A stretch of 64,000 nt of DNA from Macrotrachela quadricornifera (Eukaryota; Rotifera; Eurotatoria; Philodinida; Philodinidae). Position 1 is the stretch's first letter, and every line of letters begins with the position of its first letter. The notes below the pieces were generated by a model. It worked only from the letters and a program-made list of their open reading frames with translations, made no database searches and had not been told where the DNA came from. The stretch spans positions 769,313-833,312 of the forward strand of contig JAJEKB010020795.1 of the NCBI GenBank assembly GCA_022393335.1. Direction: 5' to 3'. The position numbers and the translations under genes are program-made. Below are positions 1-11,026 of the stretch, piece after piece.

Positions 1-862
1 TTTTTTTTTGGTTTACTATATGGAATTAAGACCTTGATGACACTATTTTTGGATTGCCCTTAGTAGATGACAGATGCTTACTTAAGATATATTTTCATCA
101 GCATCACTCCATAGCTTACGAGCTTAATTTTGCATTAAAATTTTTTCTTACATTATGGTAACATATGAAATAAGCTAAAATCTCGTTCTCAAAAATTATC
201 TTTTCATGATGATACCGAATTTCTATATGTCACAATTTAATTTTTATTCAATATTAATAATTGTCTAATAAAATGTCGTAGACCCATAATTGCTATTTGG
301 ATTCGAGAATACTTGTTCAATTGATAGAGAGAATTTTTTTTCTTCACTTCCCTTTATCAATCATAATAGACATTAATAGGAAAACTAATTTTCAAATATG
401 ATATAAACATTAATCTATTCATTTATATTATATGAATATTTTTACTTGTTTGTTTGCTCTATAGTAATATACTAAAGTTCGATTTTATAAGTTTTCTCAC
501 ACGAAAAGAAAAATATTTAAAAATATCTTATGAATACATATATATATGAATATAAATTTATGAATTTGTTATTAAAATAATCCAATTGTTAAATATAGTC
601 AATATGTTTATCTTTATTACTGATGTAGATAGAAAGATTTTGCAATTAATATTCAATTTTTTTTTGCATGTTAATTTTTTCTATTAGTTTATTTAAAATA
701 ATTTACTAATGAATAAGAATGCATAAATCATTTTTCGACGAGTATTACTTAATGTTTCCTTTCTCGAATGAAATATTGTATATTAATATGATAAATTTTC
801 TTTTTCTATCCTATTTATAAAATTGGTTAAAGAGTTCACATTTTTACATTGACTAAAGTTCA
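1..862. other. AT-rich spacer, no gene seen
   Basis: No convincing reading frame, RNA gene or repeat structure is visible. The stretch holds poly-T and poly-A runs and lies 5' of the receptor gene, so its last few hundred bases probably contain that gene's promoter (inference). Confidence 0.5.
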
Positions 863-1826
863 ATGGATATATTTGAAATCTTATCTTCTCTCTTAATGAT
901 TATATGTAGTGTATTTGGTATTATTTGTGCAATTATATTTATTATTATAGTAGCAATTCATTCTCAATGTCAAACATTAAATATTTTTCTTGTACTTAAT
1001 TCAATGATTGCTGGTTTTATTGCTAATACAACTTGTGTTTGTCAAGGTATTTATCAAATATTAAATATTGGCTATGATATTCTATGTCCAATTCGTGGTT
1101 TTATTTTACATCTTGGTACTGGTCTTCTTTATCATACATTATGTGTTCAAGCTCTTCATCGTTTTTTAGTTACATTATATTCAACAAGACGATCATTTCA
1201 AACAAGAAAATTCTATATATTCATAGTAATTCTACAATGGTTAATTTCTTGTTCTGCTGGTCTTCCTTTTTTTCTTACTGGTCGAATTAGATATCAATCT
1301 GATAGTCGTATATGTCAAGTAAGAATATATATAGTTTGTAATATTATTATATTTATTATTTAATACTCTTGTATAGATACCAATGGAAGATAAATGGGGT
1401 TTTATTTATTTTGGATTAATTATTTTTTTCTTTCCAATATTAATAATTATTTTAATATATATTAATATTGTAAAATATATGAAAAACAATCCATTTTCAA
1501 CAACTAATCGCTCAAATATAAATACTCAACATCGACAACAATCTGAAATTCGTCTTATTCGTCGTATACTTATGATTGTTATTATTTTATTTATACTTGG
1601 TTTTCCTTATACATTTATTTTTATTGCATTAGAAATTCATCTTATACCATCATGCCCATATATAACACGAATTAGTTATATATTTATTACATTTGGTCAA
1701 AGTATAACAATGTTAATTAATTTAATTATAACTGATGATGTAAGAAAAGCTTTAATAAATATAATCATGAAATATTGTACTATTCGAAGAGTTCAAGTAA
1801 ATTGTTTAAATGTTATAAATGCCTAA
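863..1826 (+). CDS. Rhodopsin-like G-protein-coupled receptor, two exons
   Basis: Two reading frames join across a 58-bp intron (1319-1376, GTAAGA...TATAG). Exon 1 is 863-1318 (152 codons, phase 0) and exon 2 is 1377-1826, giving 301 residues. About seven hydrophobic segments are visible. The end of TM3 carries ALHRFLVTLY in place of the classical DRY motif. Cysteines in the TM2-TM3 region and in the loop before TM5 (RICQ) could form the usual disulfide. A basic third loop (around RLIRR) precedes TM6, and TM7 ends in NLIITDDVRKAL where NPxxY would be expected. It would act at the plasma membrane as a sensory or peptide receptor; the ligand cannot be inferred. Short divergent receptors of this kind are abundant in bdelloids. 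An AATAAA lies about 70 bp after the stop. The gene looks intact. It converges on the GMC gene. Confidence 0.8.
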
Positions 1827-2091
1827 TTTAACACCAATTCAATGATTTAATTAAAAATATTGTATATATTATATTATGACTTTGTTTTTTTTTGACGAAT
1901 AAAATTTCAAATGTTAGTACATTCATTTGAATAATAAAATAATTCGAATGAGAATTTATATTTGTGAAAAATTAATTGAAATAAAAATCTAAATAAATTT
2001 TTATTAATTATAGTAAAGCACGTATTTTCATATGAGTAAGTCCTTAATGACGTTTATTTATTAGAAAAGAATTGAATGAAAAAAAAACTAA

Positions 2092-3903
2092 TTATAATTT
2101 TATAATAAAAGCAAAAAGTGATATTAGAAAATATGAAATAGTGACATTGGGTTTGAAAGAACTATTACCAGTATCATCAAGAATCATTTGTGCAGCCCTT
2201 TCTCCAATCATATATACTGGAGCTTGAGTATTACCTGAAGTGATAGATGGCATTATAGAAGCATCAGCTACACGTAAACCAGTAACACCATAAACACGAA
2301 GATGAGAATCAACAACAGCCATTGAATCAATTCCCATTTTACAAGTTCCTGTTAAATGTTGACCAGTATTTGTATTAGCTGAAGAATATTTACTTCCATA
2401 AAGATAATTTTTAAATTGAACATCATCAGAAAGATTATTAAAACTAGAAAAACCAGTATTGTACATAGGAAATGTACTGTAGATTTTATCGACAAGACGA
2501 ATACCTTCCATAATAACATTAACATCATGAGAATTAGAATCTGAGAAATAATTCATTTGAGGTATAGGTCGATCCTTTGGATCACGTGAAATAAGAGTAA
2601 TATGACCAATGGAATGAGGTTGAAGCAAATAAGCTAAAGCTAATAAACTATCTCCACTGGGTGTAGAAGCAATAATTTGTATATCAGGACGAGGATCATC
2701 TACTGGTTGATATTTAGTACGAAGAAAAAAGTTTGTACGAGCTGTGATAGAAGCTAAAATACCAGTGCGATTATTATTATACAAATTCCAAGCAGTTTCA
2801 TCAACAATAGAACCAGAAGGAATAGGAAATGGATTATTGTTTACATTCCAACTAACTGTAGTAATTACATGATCTTGAAGATTCTTTCCAACGCCAGGTA
2901 AATTATGAACAACTGGAATACCAAGTGAATCCAATTCAGTTGAATTTCCAATTCCAGACAAAAGAAGTAATTGAGCAGATCTCAATGTTCCCATAGATAT
3001 AATTATTTCTTTATTAGCAATACTTGTATGAGCTTCATTAGTATCTAAATCAAACCAATTAACACTAATAGCTCGTTTATTATTATTAAAATTTATTTTA
3101 GTAACAAAACTACTATCTTGAACCCAAAGATTAATTCTGCTCAAAATCGGTTGGATATATGAACCAAATGCTGTTTGACGAGTACCATTAAAAATAGTAA
3201 GCTCATGATATCCAACAGAACCGAGATATGAATTAATTTGTTCGGCTCCATTCCAATCATCAATAAATGTAATATTCAACGCTTGACAAGCTCGAACAAG
3301 AAGTTCATCTTCTTTAGGTTCATAACCTCCAGGACCAATATGAAGAGGTCCTGTATTTCCATGATATTCAGGATTTGTAGCATATCGAGATGATGTTTCA
3401 ACTCTTTTAAAATATGGCAAAATATTTGTATAATTCCAATCATCTCCTACTTGTTCAGCCCATTTATTAAAATCTGAAGGATTTCCACGAACATACATCT
3501 GAGTATTTATAGTCGATGTTCCACCAAGTGCTTTACCACTTGCTAATTGACGTCTATTTAAATTATATGTCACAATGGGTTCTTTTGGTCCAACTAGATC
3601 ATTTCTATCCAAATATGATCCGACAGTAGTGGCCCAATTATACGGAATCGAAACTAAAGGATCATCTTCAACATTTGTTCCTTCTTCAAGCAAAAGAACT
3701 TTATAACGACCAGAAGCACTTAAACGATTAGCAACAACTGATCCACCAATACCACCACCAAGAATAATATAATCAAATGTAGAAGGTAATTGATCGATAC
3801 GACGTATACTAGGTCGATTTCTTACATTTGTTCGACTAGTGTTAATAAATTGAAAGCAATAAATAGCTATTAAAAATATTATGATATATAATGAATAAAT
3901 CAT
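2092..3903 (-). CDS. Secreted or membrane-anchored GMC oxidoreductase (choline/glucose dehydrogenase-like)
   Basis: A single uninterrupted frame of 603 residues, the usual length for glucose-methanol-choline oxidoreductases. Residues 1-20 are a hydrophobic signal peptide or anchor. The FAD dinucleotide-binding motif (IILGGGIGGSVVANRL) lies near residues 46-61. The first GMC signature is recognisable in GKALGGTSTINTQMYVRG and the second in GTLRSAQLLLLSGIG. The C-terminal catalytic pair is present: His in GQHLTGTCKMG and Asn in SGNTQAPVY. The last about 18 residues are hydrophobic, suggesting a GPI signal or tail anchor. Family enzymes oxidise alcohols, sugars or choline using FAD; the substrate is not determinable here. 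Lack of introns, unlike the receptor next door, is compatible with acquired DNA or a retrocopy, but insect GMC enzymes have similar architecture, so origin stays open. Confidence 0.93.
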   Translation of the reverse strand: MIYSLYIIIFLIAIYCFQFINTSRTNVRNRPSIRRIDQLPSTFDYIILGGGIGGSVVANRLSASGRYKVLLLEEGTNVEDDPLVSIPYNWATTVGSYLDRNDLVGPKEPIVTYNLNRRQLASGKALGGTSTINTQMYVRGNPSDFNKWAEQVGDDWNYTNILPYFKRVETSSRYATNPEYHGNTGPLHIGPGGYEPKEDELLVRACQALNITFIDDWNGAEQINSYLGSVGYHELTIFNGTRQTAFGSYIQPILSRINLWVQDSSFVTKINFNNNKRAISVNWFDLDTNEAHTSIANKEIIISMGTLRSAQLLLLSGIGNSTELDSLGIPVVHNLPGVGKNLQDHVITTVSWNVNNNPFPIPSGSIVDETAWNLYNNNRTGILASITARTNFFLRTKYQPVDDPRPDIQIIASTPSGDSLLALAYLLQPHSIGHITLISRDPKDRPIPQMNYFSDSNSHDVNVIMEGIRLVDKIYSTFPMYNTGFSSFNNLSDDVQFKNYLYGSKYSSANTNTGQHLTGTCKMGIDSMAVVDSHLRVYGVTGLRVADASIMPSITSGNTQAPVYMIGERAAQMILDDTGNSSFKPNVTISYFLISLFAFIIKL

Positions 3904-5572
3904 CTAGAAAAAGAATTTTTATACATATTGTGCAATACATAAATAAATAAATATACTAACTTAAGTATTATTTTCAAAAGAAAAATATTACACATAGGCT
4001 TTTGTTTATTGTTTTGATTTATTGTATTATTTTCACCTTTAATTATACTGTCATTTATATATAAAATGACAGCTCAAGATATGAATGATTTCAAGGTTAA
4101 ATTAACAAAACAATAGAAATAAAAAGCCCTTGTATAATGTGTTTTCTCTTTGAAAATAAGCAAAAGATTGATCCAGATTGTTCTAATTAAACGACAAATC
4201 TTGTTATTTTTAATTAAATATACAACGAAATGATTTCACTTGTATATTTTAAATTCTGCATCTTAATTATCAAAAGGATTTTTTTTTCTCATTACATATT
4301 TAATATACATATATTTTTTTCACCTATATTTTAGTTATGTACAATTGAATCATGAATAATATCGAAATAACACTAATAGAAAGAAAAAATAAAAGAGAAT
4401 TTGATTGTTTTCTTGCATATTTTTTATAGAAACTTGAATATAAATAAAGAATTATCATGTTTGTAATTTACATTTGTATTATAAATAAAACTTATTATCT
4501 AATGTTAATAAATTAAACCAGGACTGGCACCTGTATCCTATTTGAGTCCATACTACAATAAACTTTTTTCATTTTTAGATGTTAATGAAATTTTTGATTA
4601 AAATAACCATCACTTTTGCTTTTGTTCTCTTAAAATTATAGCTAGAATAATGTGCAGTTATTAGACGTTAAAATAACTTCTGATAATAATAAAAACTTTT
4701 CATGCATTCGAAATTATATCTAAACTACATAGATAACGCACAAATATCTGGTGACTATAAACGTTTTCAAAGTTAGAAATTTTATATTCTGTAATTCTTT
4801 TAAAACGTTTATCGTTTAACTTTTTCATATCGAAGAGAATAGAAAATATAGGACAAATTTGACTCCTATAATTAAATTGATCTTGTAACAAGATTTGTTT
4901 ACCTGATAAATTCAAGCAAAAATATTTCTACGATGAAGTTGAATGAAATTATGACCATAACAGAGATATATGCGTTATTTAATTTAATTTCTTCGAACAA
5001 CAAGATACATTATTTATACACAAAACACACATTTATATAGTAGAGATAAAGAAATAACAATAATGACAAATAGATGAAAATCATAATTTTCATTATAAAT
5101 TCTATTTTTTATATTAATTTAATTATATACATTTATTCTAATTACTATTAATATATCTTGAAATAGATTGTCAAAATCTTTTACCATATATTAAAATAAA
5201 ATTCCTTCTATTATAATATTATTTGAATAACGAGACTATTATCTATATAATTTTTAAAAACAAAAAACACGTGACAAGAAAAGAATGAAAATAAAATAAT
5301 AAATATCTGTGCAAATAATTTTATTTATCATTCATACGATAAATCACATAGACTTATGATATATTTTTATTTTTTTTCTCAAAATGATTCTTAGTACTTA
5401 ATACTTTCAATAATTGTTTAAATCAATGATATCAAATGACAAAATAACATATTTTGCTGCTATTAATACGAAAGAAATAGAAAATATATCGTTATTTTTT
5501 TTTTTTCTGTATAATATTTATTCATACGTTATTTCTTTTAGTTTGATAACATATCAATATAAGAAGATAAAA
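3904..5572. other. AT-rich intergenic region
   Basis: It separates the divergently transcribed GMC gene (minus) and the small secreted protein gene (plus), so both promoters should lie here (inference). Short open frames, for example on the minus strand at 4700-4915, show no coding character or known motif. No repeat structure was recognised. Confidence 0.45.
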
Positions 5573-5830
5573 ATGCGTTTGATTATCGTTATTATATTAA
5601 TTATGTTTATCATAATTAAAAATGTGAATAGTCGTTCACTTTGTACGTGTACTTGTTGCCGTGGTGATCGTTGTACACCTGTTAAACAACAATCTTTTAT
5701 TATTAAATCGTGTGATGTTGATGATAAATGTAATGGTCCTTGTTGTCAACGTTATCCATCAGTTTGTTTTCCATTACCAGGACCAGGTTATATAGATTCA
5801 GTTTGTCAAAATGTAACAATTTATAAATGA
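5573..5830 (+). CDS. Small secreted cysteine-rich protein, 85 aa
   Basis: The open frame extends upstream to 5414, but the methionine at 5573 is the better start because it begins directly with a strongly hydrophobic signal peptide (residues 1 to about 20, ending NVNS). The mature part would be about 65 residues with 11 cysteines, including CTCTCC and two further CC or CxxxCC groups, plus a Pro/Gly-rich C-terminal stretch. It would be exported and disulfide-bonded; the odd number of cysteines leaves one free or available for dimerisation. I do not recognise the fold. The coding part has clearly different composition from the flanking AT-rich DNA, which supports a real gene. A possible AATAAA lies about 40 bp after the stop. 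Confidence 0.65.
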   Translation: MRLIIVIILIMFIIIKNVNSRSLCTCTCCRGDRCTPVKQQSFIIKSCDVDDKCNGPCCQRYPSVCFPLPGPGYIDSVCQNVTIYK

Positions 5831-7485
5831 AAAATAAGTTATGTTTTTTGCTTATTGTAAAAGAATATTTTAATAAAATAGATGCCTAACAATTTTTTAT
5901 TTTTGGATATTTATATAGTTTAAAATGATTAAATTTCAATCATTCGAAAATAATTTTTTTTTCGCATAAGATAAAATCGCTTCTTTTCATGCTATTATCA
6001 TTGAAATAAAATGAATATCCATAGCCAACCACTCTGAATGTGGTCACTTCCCTCCTTATCACATCACAATGGACATGATAAGGTGCGATCATCAAAGGAA
6101 GCAAGCCAAGCTCTCGAGAAGAGAACAGCTCCATCCTATTTCACGCTCAAGAAGAACCACTGCCACTCATCATCGTGGATTGTTTGGGTCTTCATTGGCT
6201 ATGGGTGTTTTGTTGATATGTACTACAGAAAATGATCCTGTGAAGTACAATCTTAATGTATGAGAGATTTTCATATACTTCTTATAGTTATTTATTAAGC
6301 ATATATTGCATAGTAAACTTTTATTTTTTTCGTTCTATGAATTATATGATAATAGAGAACAAAAAAAAAAAATAACGAATATTTCGAATGATTAGTATAA
6401 ATTTGTTTGTCTTTTTGAATTGTTTTAGTATTAAAATATCATAAATAATATAAACAATCTGTTTGTATTATTTACAAATTTATTTAGAAAGAGATAAGAA
6501 TTATCTGATATTACTGTCAATGAGAATAAATTGGAAAAATATTTAAAATATAGAAATTATTCTGTATTTTGATTACGAATAACAACATTTTCTAATAATA
6601 ATAATTGGTTCATACTACATAATATGATAAATATTCACTCAGATTTTTTTAATGGTAGAAGTAATGGAAGGATAAATGAATTTATCTAAATAAAACAACT
6701 GTATGATTAGATTTAACTGGATCTAATTGTGATTATTTAATCTGAGCAAGTATTTTCCTTGTTGTTAAATGTTATTATTCAACGCATTCCATTGGTCAAA
6801 ATTGAATGGCAAAAAAAGAGAAATATTGTAATGGACTCAATGATTAATTGTTTCATATTCGAAATCAGTACACTTGACAAATTTCGACAGTCCTTTGTAA
6901 AATCTCGAGGATACATTTCAGAAATTTTCCTTCAATGAAAATGCGGAAATTATTATTGATAAAGTTTAAATAGGTAAACAATTCATAATCACTCTCAAAA
7001 ACTAATCTTATATATATGAAGTAATAGGTGAAGATAAAGATAATTTAAGTCTATGATATGAAAAACAAGGATAACTGATGAAAATATAAATCAACATATA
7101 AAAAACAATGCTATTTTAAGAGTACTTATAACATTACCGAAATTGTATATATGTTGTTTGCGCCTTGAATAATCTTAACTTAATTCATTAATAAACTACC
7201 TGATATTAAAAATTCTTAATAATTTCTATTATCAATAATAAATAATGCTAAAATAAAAATAAATCATCAACATTGTACATATTTTATATTGAAAAAAACT
7301 ATGATATTTTTCAAAAAGTGCCTATAGTTTTATTAAAAAAGCAAAATAAATAGAATATTCCAGCTAATTGAGCACTACCGTATACACTTGAAATAGATGA
7401 TTGATTCTTGAGCATTGAAAAACTACATTGGCTCTGGATGCAACAGATTTCTTTTAATTAGTTGATAATGTTAATTAAACAAATA
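5831..7485. other. Intergenic region with one higher-GC segment
   Basis: Mostly AT-rich spacer. About 6030-6240 is noticeably less AT-rich than its surroundings and carries several overlapping short open frames on both strands, none with a recognisable domain. It could be a decayed exon, a transposon scrap or a noncoding RNA. Nothing else identifiable was seen. Confidence 0.35.
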
Positions 7486-8976
7486 CTACATAAATTCATC
7501 ACAATTTTCTCGTGTCTCTCGAAGAAAATAGGTTCCCCATTTTGCATAATATGATCGTACATCATATTTTCCATCATCTTCACCGTCAATAACAACTATT
7601 CTAGATGGTTCATAATGTTGTGTCGTGAAAGAAAATAAACTATTACTGCGAAGTATTGATCCAAAAACGATAAGAGAATAATTTTTAGCTTTAATATTAT
7701 TTTCCACAATAGCTTGACTGGAAAGTTCTGCTCTATCTCGCTCAAATAATTTAGCATACTTTTTTAAAGTTAACTTATATCCATAACCAAATCCATATAA
7801 TTTCTGTCCATAGAAATTCATAGTTTCGTCGTATGTCCACTTTTTTGACATTGGATATACATACATATAACTTGGAGGATCGGCAACATGTAAATTTTCT
7901 TCAAATATAGATGTAAAACCATGTAACATAAACTCTTTCATATAATCAGGACTACCATGAGCTATATATAAAACTGAATGTTTTTGGGAAGAGTCTAATG
8001 GATATTTTATGACATTCAAAATATATTCAACCATTTTAACAGTTGTTAAACGATGTTTAGCATAGTATAATAAACGATGTAATAGAAGATTATATCGATT
8101 AATATCAAATAAATTATGATTAATACTCAAATTATGTCTAAATACTCCAGGAATATTTTGAGCTTCGAATAAAAGTGGTTTAGGTAATATTGATAATGTT
8201 TGATTATCTGCATTATTTAAATCGTCGAAAAATGGAATTGTACCTGATGAAATAATTTCATAATGTCTATTACAATCCCATCCACCTTTTTTCATAGTAA
8301 CAGCAAAATATGCTGTACCATATATTCGACGATAATCTAATTCATTTTCAAAAATAAATCCATATGTATGCGTTTGTCCTGGTATTAAATCACTAAAATC
8401 TTTTGATTTTTTAGGTAAACACATTTGATTAACTGTTTTTAATTGTTTATTGATTAAGACTTGACGTGGTATTGTATTTGGAAGAAAATGATCAACAAAT
8501 CCAAATAATAATGGATAAAATTTAATAGTTATATTTGAAGTATTATTTGAAGAAGATTGCGGATCTGTTCGATATAAACAAGTTTTAGGTGGTGGAATAA
8601 AATTAATTAATTTTTTAACTATACTATCTTCACCCATATCAATCATAAGATGTTCTTGTTGAATTTTATTTAATGATTCTTTTCGAATTATTCCATCTGT
8701 ATTATTACTTTCATAGATAATTGAACATTCAATATCACAATGTGGTTCAATACATGGCATGGGAACACTATTCTTTGTAAATGATTGAATTTTTGATAGA
8801 ATTAAATTCGAAGAAAAAGTTAAAAGATTTGTAGTAAAACCATTATATGTTTTATTTATATTTATATATGCCATTAGAATTATTAATACAAATATGATAA
8901 AGATAAAAATGTATTTTTTGGTAAAGAATATTTTATAAAATTGAGATTTTACTTGATTATTTTGTTTCTCAGACAT
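7486..8976 (-). CDS. Type II membrane glycosyltransferase-like protein (exostosin/GT47-like), copy 1
   Basis: A single-exon frame of 496 residues. A short cytoplasmic tail rich in K, Q and N is followed by one membrane segment (about residues 20-40), then a long lumenal part with several N-x-S/T sites: the classic layout of a Golgi glycosyltransferase. The key motif is GWDCNRHYEIISSGTIPFF near residues 232-250. It resembles the GWDxxRHYEI(L/I)xxGxIPxF sugar-nucleotide-binding region that I associate with exostosin-like GT47 domains and related transferases. Donor and acceptor are unknown. A paralogue in the same orientation lies about 17 kb downstream at 25336-26334. The two share near-identical coding stretches and similarity running into both flanks, for example ACTAGAAAATGAAAT upstream. 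The frame is intact. Confidence 0.7.
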   Translation of the reverse strand: MSEKQNNQVKSQFYKIFFTKKYIFIFIIFVLIILMAYININKTYNGFTTNLLTFSSNLILSKIQSFTKNSVPMPCIEPHCDIECSIIYESNNTDGIIRKESLNKIQQEHLMIDMGEDSIVKKLINFIPPPKTCLYRTDPQSSSNNTSNITIKFYPLLFGFVDHFLPNTIPRQVLINKQLKTVNQMCLPKKSKDFSDLIPGQTHTYGFIFENELDYRRIYGTAYFAVTMKKGGWDCNRHYEIISSGTIPFFDDLNNADNQTLSILPKPLLFEAQNIPGVFRHNLSINHNLFDINRYNLLLHRLLYYAKHRLTTVKMVEYILNVIKYPLDSSQKHSVLYIAHGSPDYMKEFMLHGFTSIFEENLHVADPPSYMYVYPMSKKWTYDETMNFYGQKLYGFGYGYKLTLKKYAKLFERDRAELSSQAIVENNIKAKNYSLIVFGSILRSNSLFSFTTQHYEPSRIVVIDGEDDGKYDVRSYYAKWGTYFLRETRENCDEFM

Positions 8977-10510
8977 CGTTCCAAATACTTTTTACCTTTG
9001 ATTCTAGAAAAAAAAACTAGAAAATGAAATATTTAAAATTGATTTCAACTGATAAATATATAGATATATAATCTAAAAAGTTCATTTTAATTTTCTATAG
9101 AAAAATCTCTCAAAAAACGGGGCAAATGGATGTTGTATTTTAAACTAGATCAAAACTAGATCCATTTCTAATGAAACTTACTGAAATGATGATATGAATA
9201 AAAGTGTGTTTTAGGATCTCCATCGTAGAACAGTGCTATAATTATATATTCTGTGAGTCTAGTACATTCTACTTCATCTTAACTGAAGACGCTGTCTTCT
9301 CACTTTTTCGATTCAAACGATACATTCAACAGAGAATATTTTTTCGTACACATATTCTACAATTTCGACATTTATTGGATATATTTGAATTCAATTCGAT
9401 CTATCGAAGCAACAGTTTCCTATAGTGTTTTGTGAGAGAATTGTCCGTGAATATACCCATGTTCGTCTAGACAAAATATTTTGATCTTACATTTTTATAT
9501 ATTCCAAACGAAAGGGCTCGTCTGAGTTGTACTCAAATCTAAAGTATGAAATTGTTTAGATTTGTTGCTACAAAACACGGCTAAAACCACGATATTAGAC
9601 TCATTTTAGCAAGTAAAATTCAAAATGATCGAATATAATCAATATTTTCGTTCAATTGCTTCGAATTGAGCTAGTCTCACATGTTACAGTTCTTTCTAGC
9701 GATGTAATGAAGACTGATTTTTTGATAACACTAGTTGCCGTTATCCTGAAGGTATCTAATTTAATTAATATGCCAGTCTTTATTATAGGTCTGAAACTTT
9801 TTACCGGTTTCATCGTTAGACTGGTTATCGGTGGATCGGCCTTAAAACCAGTCTAACCGAAAAAGTCGAACGAAGTCTGAAATATTAAAAAAATACTGAA
9901 TATATCCGATGATATTCGGATTCTTCAAGCTAACTATAATAATACTGCAAATATACAGCTAAAACTTAATTATTCAGTAGTCAGACAAATGTATATCCGG
10001 GATAACTATCTTTTTATATTGACATCACGTTATGTGAATGCCTAATGCTACGGGAAGAGAAACGATCCACATTTATCTTTGTGTACAGAATAAAGATATA
10101 CTTTGTTTCACAGTGTGATCTAGAATTATGCATCTGCGTAGCATTTATCGATCTTAAATACTGACATTACTACAAGGTATTAATTTTATAATAAATAAAA
10201 AGTTATGGATAATAAAGATTTTTTTTCCTAACTCATGAAAAAGTTAGCATTTATCGATTTTATCATAAATGACAAATCTAGAGAAAAAATATTTTTTTGT
10301 TTATTTCGAGCTCTATTCGTAGTATAAGTCGAATTACGTAGCTGCTTATCTGTATTAGATAGCAAATTTTTTTTTTCTCTTGCGTTTCATATCCGAAATC
10401 GACTAAACATTCGATACATTCAGAGGCAAGATGATAGGCAGAAAATTATTGTTGTATTATCTCTAGTACGAGTAGACTACGTCCGATGGCTGTCAGAATT
10501 ATAGAATATA
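8977..10510. other. Intergenic region
   Basis: No gene is supported. Short open frames at 9204-9425 and 9656-9856 lack recognisable domains. Around 9720-9850 the repeated words CCAGTCT, AGACTGG and CCGGTTT on both strands hint at a degraded transposon end, but no boundaries can be fixed. Confidence 0.35.
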
Positions 10511-11026
10511 ACGGATGGACCAGAATAAATATTTCTCCTTTATTTCTCACTGAATCAAAAGTTTTTTTTATCAAAAGATAGTGCTTGAAATTCTCTATAA
10601 AATCATATATAACTAGATCCTAAAACTATTTCTGATATATTTTGAAAAATAAAGGCGTACAAAAAAGCTGTAAAATGTAACTGGCTTAACATAATAAATG
10701 GACGCGCTTGCATCCAATGTTTTTAATATTTCGCCCTATTTAAGAACAAAAGATACAGTGCAAAAAGCTCTACAATGTACGAAGAACAAATTCATTTTGA
10801 TTCAAAAAAAATTATAATTCTTGCAAGATAGAAATTTTATCACTAAAAATTTTGTCCATCTTGAAAACAAAACACTGCCGTTATAAAATAAGTGGTCGAT
10901 TATAAATTGTAGAGCTTTTCACGTTGCATCTTTTGGTATATAGTTTTGTAAAGAATTTTAAACGCTATCTTTTGATAGAAAAGAAAATTTCGATTGAGTG
11001 AGAAATATTTATTCTGGTTCATCTGT
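10511..11026. mobile_element. TA-flanked foldback (MITE-like) element A, 516 bp
   Basis: The left end ACGGATGGACCAGAATAAAT and the right end (read inward on the minus strand) ACAGATGAACCAGAATAAAT form inverted repeats. They continue into GAGAAATA and AAAAGATAG blocks for about 70 bp per arm. TA dinucleotides flank both ends (10509-10510 and 11027-11028), the target-site duplication expected of Tc1/mariner elements. There is no transposase, so it is non-autonomous. Internally, AAAAGCTCTACAAT occurs in direct and inverted orientation (about 10770 and 10905-10925), a motif shared with the elements at 34986 and 46771. Confidence 0.7.

Noticed and set aside
6038..6263. Overlapping open frames on both strands in a higher-GC patch
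   Set aside because: No domain, no signal peptide and frames in several registers; not enough to call a gene.
9204..9856. Two short plus-strand open frames
   Set aside because: No recognisable motif; likely chance frames.
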